Assembly (NCBI GenBank): GCA_900155495.1
Contig: FTLJ01000885.1
Coordinates: 1-24,422 of the forward strand
Reading direction: 5' to 3'
Source: Porogramme epimiltina
Taxonomy: Eukaryota > Basidiomycota > Agaricomycetes > Polyporales > Polyporaceae
DNA: 24,422 nt
Shown here: positions 17,222 through 24,422 of the stretch, in pieces
Layout: each line of letters starts with the position of its first letter
Position numbering within the stretch: the first letter of the stretch is position 1
The notes under the pieces: generated by a model
Told to the model about the DNA's origin: nothing
The model's database searches: none
Seen by the model: the letters and a program-made list of their open reading frames with translations, nothing else
Translations under genes and position numbers: made by a program

Positions 17222-20200
17222 CTAGTTCTTTTCCTCGTCGGGGAACAACGCATCCCTTACACGTTGCGCCTCAGCCTCGTCCTGAGGCTTCGGCCCCTCG
17301 GCGTGATCATGGGTGTGCTCCGTTGAAGCCTCAACCGTCTCCGCTGATGGGCTCGCTGAGCTCACCGACGAGGCACTCTCCGCCTCTGTCGTCCCCTCCG
17401 CCTCCTCTGTGCTCTTCTTCGGCGCCTCCGTTGTCTCTGCGGTCACCGAGCTGATCTCCTTGTCGTTATCAGGCTCCTCCGCTCGCTGAGGGATAGCCTG
17501 CCCCTCGCTCTTCAGATCATTGTGTGGGTGATCTCCGAAGATGTCCCGACCGGGTTCTGCTTGACCGAACGCGAGCGTGGTCGTATCGGCCTCGGCCGCC
17601 GGATCCGGGATGTTGACAGGCTCGCCGACAGGGACGGCACCGTAGCCCTGGGGAGGCTTCTGGTTGACAACGGCAGGGGAGGATTGTGTCGGGGCGATGG
17701 GGCTCTTGTATTGTGAGTACTGAAGAACTTGTCAGTTCACGGTATTCCTGAGAACAGTATCCTACTAAAACTCACGTCCTCCAAGAAGTCATTACTATAT
17801 ATTGGAATCTGTTAGTAGTATGTCGTCACGGAAGAGGCACTACTCACCATGAGAAGTCCCACGTCTTCATCCACTTTGCGCGTTGACACTTGGCCTTAGT
17901 CCACGGGAGACCGTATGCGAGGGGACTGAAATAAGAGTAGTTCCAAACCGCGATAACGAGCAGAACAGCGGCGATTTGCAGGCGAATGCGTGGTCGGAGG
18001 GTAGACGTTACCAAGTCGAATACGCTGCATGAGAGGAGAATGGCGAAGTACAATGCAGGGAAGTAGTGGTGAAGGAACAATTGGCGACCCATCAGGAAGA
18101 AGGGCATGTAGTGCAGGGCCCAACCGACGAAGAGGAAGCCGCAAAGGGCATCGTACTTGACAACTTTTGCTGTACAGTCGTTTAGCTGAGGGCTGCTTGA
18201 GAGATGAATGCACTCACTGCTCTCAAAGTCGCGGAAGCCGCGCTTCTCGCGGAGAACAAGAAGTCCGCGCACCGCAGCGTAGGCGAAGACTGCAGCGGAG
18301 CTCAAGTACCAGATCATGGGGTTACCCATCAAGTAGATCTGGCGGTGGTCCTTCACCCAGAAGTTCTACGGGAAAACGTGTATGAGAACGACAAGTGCAG
18401 AGACGTGCCATTGACACTTACAATACCACGGCGGAGACGAGGCCATGCGTCTGGGCGAGAGTCGTACGTATGGCGGTCGGTCAAACCAGCGTTGGTGGTC
18501 CACATAACCTTCTGAAGCTCCCAGAATTTGGCGAAGAACCCTGGGAGCTTGTAGTTCACCTTCGGAGCGTCCGTAGGTACTATGAATGGTTTAGACGAAG
18601 CCCAGGGTATTCACGAGGGCTGGCACGTACGTTTCGGGTGGTAGTTCGTCTCAACATACCACAGCGAATTGGCTAGGACGGCTTGCTTGTTACATGTCAC
18701 TTCTTGCTGCTCATATCCCCACTCCGGAAGTTTGACCTTGTGCGAAAACAGGTAGCAGCCGGTGTTAACGTGCCTCAGGCGGAATTGAGACCTCAAGGTG
18801 CGGAGACGCTTGCCAGATTCCTTGTCGCGCTTGTCTCCTTGGTGAATCTCTACAATCCAATCATCATTTGTATCTCCAGCGTAGCCCGGAATGCCGTAGC
18901 CGGAAACCTCTTGTTGGAAATCCACATCAGAGACGGGCGGACGCATGTCGTGTGAATGGAGTGACTTGTCAGTCTGGACATGGCGAATCTTGACGCGGGA
19001 TCCAGAGGTGATATAGGCGATGTCATGGTCGTTCCAGTTGGTGTAGGGATCGCCATCTGCGGAAGCATTCACGATGCGCCATTCGTTGTTGTTGTCCCTG
19101 TGGGGGTAAAGGGTGATTTGCTGTTCTGCGGTAGGAGTGAGATTGAGGAACGCAGACAAGTGTTTATGAACGTGTGCGTACGCTTGCTACCGCCGGGATA
19201 ATTGTGAGGATGGGAGTGCAAATATCCTCCTTGGGTGTTGACGTGGCGGAAGGAGATTTGGGAGCCAATAGCGACATCCGCAAAAGTGTCAGCCATACCA
19301 CGGCCGCGCAAGGTGTGTTGAAACTCGGAGCTCATGAATCCATCGCCCTCGCCGGAGTTGCTGAGGATGAGGAAGTGGACTCCGAACATCGACATGTAGA
19401 ATATTACCGGGAGGACAATGAGGCAGAGGGCGCGGGCCGCAAAATGCCGGACGAAGAGCCTTGGAGGGACCCGAAGGTCACCGAGCAAAGTCCAGAGCTG
19501 CTTCAAGGTACCGAGGCCGACCGTGGCTATGGTGAAGAGCCCAACCCATTTACAACTTACGACAGCGCCTAGTGAAAGTCCGGTCATGGCGAGCCATATC
19601 CACCAGGACTCGGTGAAAGGCTCGTACTGGTCCTCGTTGCAGAATGCCGTCCAGGCAAATGTGGTGAGCGCGGTGAAGAAGATGAGGGGCGAGTCGAGAA
19701 GGATGTGACGGGATTGGGTGATCATGCCATTCTCGAAAGTTATGAACAGCGAGGCGAGGAGGGCGGTCGTAACGCGGCAGTCAAGAGCACGGAGAGTAAG
19801 ATAGGCCAGAGGAACAGTAGCGACGCCCATGAGGGCTGGGACCATACGCATCGCAACGTATGGGACATTCTCGTAGACCCTGTGATAGTGTTAGGATGGG
19901 GAAATACAGTGTAGATGAGTGACGGCTCACTTTGCGATATCCTTGAAGTCAAAGTTTCCGTCATATCCGAAAAGCCATCCAGCAAGTGTGATCAGGAGTT
20001 TTGCAAGAGGGGGGTGAACATCCACAAAGTAAGATGATTTGATGTACTTGGAGGCAAACTTGCCGAAGTGAACTTCGTCGAAACTGCAGCATGTTAAGCC
20101 TTCTAATACCGGCGGCAGAGGCAGAACGACAGACGTACACGACACTATTCGGCTGAGAGATGCGGAAGAGACGGACTGCAGCAGCCACGATGAGGATGAC

Positions 20201-20407
20201 TACCAGAAGCTTCCACTCTCCCGGGGACAGGTTGAGGCCACCAGTTGCATGGGATTTGCGGCCGGGCCTCAGGCCACGGGAGGCGGCTTCACGGCGTTCG
20301 TCCGCATCCAAATGGTCGTGTCGGGGATGGGGGAACCTTTGAGAGGTGGGTGCGGAATGACGGCCAGCGGGAGAGGGCTGCCTGCGCGCACGGACACCGC
20401 CAGACAT
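17222..20407 (-). CDS. PMT2: Dolichyl-phosphate-mannose protein O-mannosyltransferase, PMT2 type
   Basis: Transfers mannose from dolichyl phosphate to Ser/Thr of secreted proteins in the ER membrane, usually as a heterodimer with a PMT1-type partner (family knowledge). Exons on the minus strand: 20407-20139, 20083-19931, 19879-19182, 19125-18631, 18579-18422, 18365-18218, 18169-17848, 17794-17776 and 17719-17222, giving 919 residues. Catalytic Asp92-Glu93 sit in [17 protein letters not shown], followed by [10 protein letters not shown]. Multiple membrane segments follow, then a lumenal MIR region (about 335-540) with [19 protein letters not shown] and [20 protein letters not shown], then more membrane segments to [15 protein letters not shown]. 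The GGYLHSH form of the MIR motif points to PMT2 rather than PMT1 or PMT4. Exon 8 is only 19 nt. Residues 755-919 form a low-complexity acidic tail not needed by the family core. The gene is divergent from CCT2. Confidence 0.94.
17776..17794 (-). other. PMT2: 19-nt microexon of PMT2
   Basis: On the minus strand, ATATATAG is followed by 19 bases and then the donor GTGAGT. The exon completes a Cys codon and adds NDFLED, which restores the family's usual C-terminal ending FSCNDFLED. The flanking introns are 17847-17795 (53 nt) and 17775-17720 (56 nt). Confidence 0.85.
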
Positions 20408-20717
20408 GGTCTAGGCAGGAAAAAGGATTTCGGACGCCAGGAAGAAGAAAGAGGGGTCTGCGAGGAAATGAAAGGAGGGAATGGGTGCCAGCTGGAGGGG
20501 TCGGTGATCGTTGTGTGCAGTCGAATGCTGTCCTTGACCGCGGCCACCGCACTGTGCGCGCAGTCGACGTGGAGTGCACGTGATGCAATAGATGATGGAT
20601 GTGCACGTGATACGACTTTTGCCCAAGTGCGCGGCTCGAGGACTCGGACTCGCGACTCGCGACGACTCTGCTTCAGTCTCGCTTGCTCATCCCACACCCC
20701 CACACCCCTTCGTCGTC
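20408..20717. promoter_or_regulatory. Divergent promoter, PMT2 / CCT2
   Basis: These 310 bp separate the PMT2 start (minus) and the CCT2 start (plus). The right end is rich in CCCACACCCC-type pyrimidine/C runs just before the CCT2 ATG (20695-20712), a common feature near highly expressed fungal genes. Short inverted TCGCGACTCGCGA-like DNA occurs near 20648-20661. I claim no named factor. Confidence 0.55.
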
Positions 20718-22766
20718 ATGTCTATGAACATCTTTGGCGCAGAGGTTCGCTCACTTGCTTGTACGCATCGCTCTCATCTAACTCCCGCCCCAGGCAACCG
20801 AGGAAAAGGCCGAGAACGCGCGTCTCGCGTCTTTCGTCGGGGCCCTCGCACTCGGAGATCTCGTCAAATCTACCCTTGGGCCCAAGGGCATGAACAAGAT
20901 CCTTCAGTCGGGCTCGTCGGGGGACATCAATGTCACCAACGATGGCGCCACAATCCTCAAATCCATTCAGCTCGATAATGCCGCGGCCAAGATCCTCGTC
21001 AACATCTCCAAAGTGCAGGACGACGAAGTTGGCGATGGTACGACTAGTGTGTGCGTCCTGGCGGCCGAACTTCTTAGAGAGGCGGAGAAATTGGTCGCGC
21101 AGAAGATCCATCCCCAGACGATCATCGAGGGCTTCCGGATAGCGAGCGCTGCATCTCTTCGTGCATTAGAACAGGCTGCGAAGGACAACAGGTGTGCCAT
21201 GTTGCACCCTCTCTCCTGTCCCAACGTTTATCGTCATAATATCTGCAGTACCGACCCCGCAAAATTCAGGCAAGACCTCGTCAATATCGCTCGCACGACC
21301 CTTTCCTCAAAAGTCCTCTCTCAGGACAAAGGTTACTTCGCCAATCTGGCTGTAGACGCAGTACTCCGCCTCAAGGTACGCGTCCTGTAGTCCTTCGACA
21401 ACGACTCCTCATCATCTTTTCTTAAGGGTTCGACGAACCTCGAGCATATTCAAATCATCAAGAAGGTTGGAGGAAAGTTGACTGATTCGTACCTGGATGA
21501 AGGTGAGCGTTCTCGCGTGTTTCCATTAAAACTTTCTCTAACGTTCAGTAGGATTCATTCTTGACAAGACGATTGGAACCAACTGCCCGAAGCGACTGGA
21601 GAACGCGAAGATCCTCATTGCGAACACATGTGAGTTCCTGGGCAACGTTGGTATGGGACCAATATAACATTAACGTCATTCCAGCCATGGACACCGATAA
21701 GATCAAGGTATTCGGTGCTCGCATCAAGGTCGACAGTACCGGGAAGCTTGCAGAGTTGGAGCGCGCCGAGAAGGTGAGTTGGTGACAACTCGTGTTACGC
21801 CTGGCGCTGATGCGGCGGGGAGTGTAGGAAAAGATGAAGGCCAAGGTTGACGCGATCGCGTCCCATGGTATCAACTGTTTCGTCAACCGACAGTTGATCT
21901 ACAACTACCCTGAATCGCTCCTCGCCGAGAAGGGTATCCAGACCATCGAGCACGCTGATTTTGAGGGTGTTGAACGCCTGGCGCTCGTGACCGGTGGAGA
22001 GATTGCAAGTACCTTTGAGCATCCCGAGCTCGTGAAGCTGGGTCGATGCGAGTTGATCGAGGAGATTATGATCGGCGAGGACAAGGTAAGCAACATTCGA
22101 CCTGTTTTGCGCGATATTGCTGACTGGTGGAGTACAGTTGATCAAGTTCTCGGGCGTTGCGGCAGGGGAGGCTTGCACGGTCGTTCTGCGCGGCTCGACG
22201 AACCAAATGATCGACGAGGCCGACCGCTCGCTTCACGACGCACTCTCTGTCCTCTCACAGACTGTGAAGGAGACCCGCATAGTGCTCGGCGGCGGCTGCT
22301 CGGAGATGCTCATGAGTTGCGCAGTGGAAGAGGAAGCACGGCGGATACAAGGCAAGAAGGCCATCGCTGCCGAGGCGTTTGGCCGCGCACTTCGAATGAT
22401 CCCAACGATCTTGGCCGACAATGCGGGCTACGATTCCTCGGACTTGGTTGCGAAGCTTAGGGCCGCGCATTATGAGGGCAAGTCAGATGCAGGGTTAGGT
22501 AAGTTGTTCCAGTTCAATGTGCGGCAGCCGGGACTCATTCGGAGATTCAGATATGAACGAGGGCAGTATTGGCTCAATGGTCCAGCTAGGGATAACCGAG
22601 AGCTACAAGTTGAAACGGCAGGTAGTTGTGAGTGCTAGTGAAGCAGCAGAGATGATTCTTCGGTATGTGGGTTATTGCTGTCTGTCTTCATCAAAGCTAA
22701 CTAAGTCTTTCACCTAGGGTGGATGATATATTGAGGGCCACACCAAGGAAGAGAGAAGCTGTATAA
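20718..22766 (+). CDS. CCT2: T-complex protein 1 (CCT/TRiC) subunit beta
   Basis: One of eight subunits of the cytosolic ATP-driven chaperonin that folds actin, tubulin and WD-repeat proteins. Exons: 20718-20744, 20794-21191, 21249-21375, 21427-21502, 21552-21629, 21685-21773, 21828-22085, 22138-22498, 22551-22662 and 22718-22766, giving 524 residues, the usual length. The N terminus [20 protein letters not shown] identifies the beta subunit. ATP-site motifs are present: [16 protein letters not shown] (Asp59) and VGDGTTS (89-94), with GGGCSEM and [10 protein letters not shown] in the C-terminal equatorial half. The end [20 protein letters not shown] then [15 protein letters not shown] is typical of beta. 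It is the most intron-rich gene here (nine introns, all GT-AG). CpG and CGN-Arg use falls sharply in the last two exons, next to the AT-rich flank. Confidence 0.97.
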
Positions 22767-24422
22767 TAGATAATGATGTTAACTGTACTACTAGTATCTG
22801 TGCAACTCAGCTATCACATAATTGGTTTGAACCTTAAGAAGTCTGATAGTGCTATCTGGTGGGTTTTTCAATGTTTTACTTGGTGGCCTATGGGATTCAG
22901 CATTTACTAGGTGCTTATTAATACTATTTTTGTAAAAGGGGTATCTACATTTGACAGGTGCAATATTACTTGACTGTCTGCACTCAATGCCTTGAGCTTG
23001 CTTACCACTTAAGGAGTCTTATTCATTGCCTCTGTGCCCATTTGACACAGAATTATCCTCGTGGCTACTAGGAATGGTTTTAAATGTCCTTGATTACTTA
23101 CTCTTATGGAATGTAATCTCCTTTACTGATATTCACTGATCTATTATAATTTTTTTACTCAATAGAATCATTAATATTCTGACTTTGATTAAAACAATAA
23201 AGAGTGTGTGTAATGTGATGCTATTTCCTATGTGAAAGTGCATTCCCTATACAGACAAGAGAAACACCTCGTTGTGGTTCTAGGAAGGATGCTTGCATAT
23301 TGTCTAGGATTCTCATATATGGTAATATCTGATATACTCAGGATTGTAAGTTCCATGTGGCAATTGACTTAGATTTTGGCAAGTATGCTGTAGCATTCCT
23401 ATCCTTGGATGATATATAGGTAGTGAATTCTACTAATTCTAGGGTTATTTATATGTTACTAGCTTTAACAAACTTGGGTATTATTCTAGCCTCACTGGGT
23501 TTTGCTGCCTAGCGATGTGTTGCTTGTATCTCATGTTGATGTTTACCTCAATTATGACAGTTCATAGCTGATGCTGCAAGGTGGCATCATAGAGATTAAG
23601 TATGTGGATTATACACTGGGCTTGCAATCAACTGTGTATACAAGAACATTTGCCAAGCTGGGGTATATATTAGTGAAAAGATTTTTATTCTTGCTAGTAA
23701 CTTTCACTCCTCGTCACTGAATAGATCTGCTTATTAACATGATATTATAGGATTACACCCATTCACCTTAGAAGGCTAATTATTTGGTTGCCCTTCACAT
23801 ATTGCTTGCCTCTGTGATGTGTTTTAGATAATAATATATTATGCACATAACCAACTTGAGTGCATCCTAACCTAGACTAGCTAGCATATACTTTACCTTA
23901 CTACTAACCATTCAATGATTGTACTTAGAGTTTATGAAGCCAGCTTATGTCAAATTTGGGCTGTCTCTTACTCCAGAATAGTATAAAAGATATTCATAGT
24001 AGCTCAATATTTATGCAGAGGTGTATATAGTGACTTAGGGGGAGTGGGCCATATCTGGCAGAAATGATTAATGAGGAAACCTGTTTTTAATTATGATAGA
24101 AATGATAGTATATGAGGATTTTTTAGTATCAAGTGCACACACCCATCATCAACATCAGCCTATTGAACTAGATGTGGCCATAATGTGTGTCAAATGCATA
24201 TTTAGATTTATTTTATATAAAATAATGTTAAAGTAGGGAGAAAGTGCTATATAGTGCTTCTATGACAGAGTGCACTAGCATATTACAATGAATGAGGTAT
24301 AAAGTTAATCATTCTTTATAGACTGAGCTCCCCGCCAGATGCATGACACGCTTCATCTGTCTACCATGGGAAAAATTTCAATCTCAGCTTACCTTTCACT
24401 AGCACAGCCACATCAAAGACTA
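22767..24422. other. AT-rich, CpG-depleted region without genes, probable decayed repeat
   Basis: This 1.65-kb stretch follows the CCT2 stop directly and differs from all other DNA in the window. It is AT-rich, and I count only six CG dinucleotides, four of them before 24300, while TG and CA are abundant. All six frames are broken by stops, and I could not read any residual transposon motif with confidence. The pattern fits an old repeat eroded by methylated-CpG decay or a RIP-like process. No terminal repeats or target-site duplications are visible, and the right edge lies outside the window. Composition shifts slightly back after about 24325 (CCCCGCCAG, ACACG). CCT2 polyadenylation must lie in the first few hundred bases. 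Confidence 0.7.

Noticed and set aside
19527..19560. Perfect GTAAGT donor with a nearby TAG on the minus strand inside PMT2 exon 3
   Set aside because: Using it would remove the conserved SCKWVGLFT segment and make an intron of only 34 nt, with a frame change. It is best read as coding sequence.
20249..20893. Plus-strand frame of 214 codons
   Set aside because: Overlaps PMT2 exon 1 antisense, the promoter and CCT2 exons 1-2 in the wrong frame.
22767..24422. Attempt to read a retrotransposon integrase or reverse transcriptase in the AT-rich block
   Set aside because: Short stretches look vaguely protein-like in several frames, but every frame is broken within a few dozen codons and no diagnostic motif can be named.
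1..24422. tRNA genes, rRNA, CRISPR arrays, phage or plasmid features, secondary-metabolite cluster
   Set aside because: I saw no cloverleaf with a T-loop GGTTCRA box, no spaced repeats, and no cluster enzymes. The window is ordinary fungal housekeeping DNA apart from the right flank.

Overview
The window looks like a chromosomal segment of a filamentous basidiomycete, most likely an Agaricomycete. It carries GC-rich coding DNA, ten densely packed intron-bearing genes and one intronless gene. Introns are about 44-68 nt, with GTAAGT, GTACGT or GTGAGT donors and CTNA(C/T)-like branch points. The proteins are fungal housekeeping types. I rebuilt every gene by splicing by hand, choosing introns that keep frame and restore conserved family motifs. 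Exon lists are in the evidence fields. I cannot place the organism below class level.

Layout, left to right: SCO1 (minus, cut by the window edge), CGI121 of the KEOPS complex (minus), a two-thioredoxin-domain membrane PDI-like protein (plus), a 1215-residue mitochondrial PPR protein (minus), an unrecognised 224-residue protein (plus), GRC3 polynucleotide kinase (minus), TSR2 ribosome-biogenesis factor (plus), mitochondrial malate dehydrogenase (minus), cyclin C of the Mediator kinase module (plus), PMT2-type protein O-mannosyltransferase (minus) and the CCT2 chaperonin subunit (plus). From CGI121 onward the genes alternate strictly in orientation. This gives five divergent intergenic regions (four of 181-310 bp, one of 1.15 kb) and four convergent ones (142-365 bp).

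The last 1.65 kb (about 22770-24422) is different DNA: AT-rich, almost free of CpG and without a credible coding frame. It looks like an old, methylation-decayed repeat next to CCT2, and CpG loss appears to reach into the last two CCT2 exons.

There is no operon-like or defence-like system here. The genes serve mitochondrial function (SCO1, PPR protein, malate dehydrogenase), ribosome biogenesis (GRC3 and TSR2, sharing one 181-bp promoter), tRNA modification (CGI121), ER protein folding and glycosylation (PDI-like, PMT2), transcription (cyclin C) and cytosolic folding (CCT2). The most unusual sequence features are a 6-nt microexon that supplies two residues of the malate dehydrogenase active-site loop, a GC-AG intron in GRC3, a 19-nt microexon and a long acidic tail in PMT2, and the CpG-depleted right flank.
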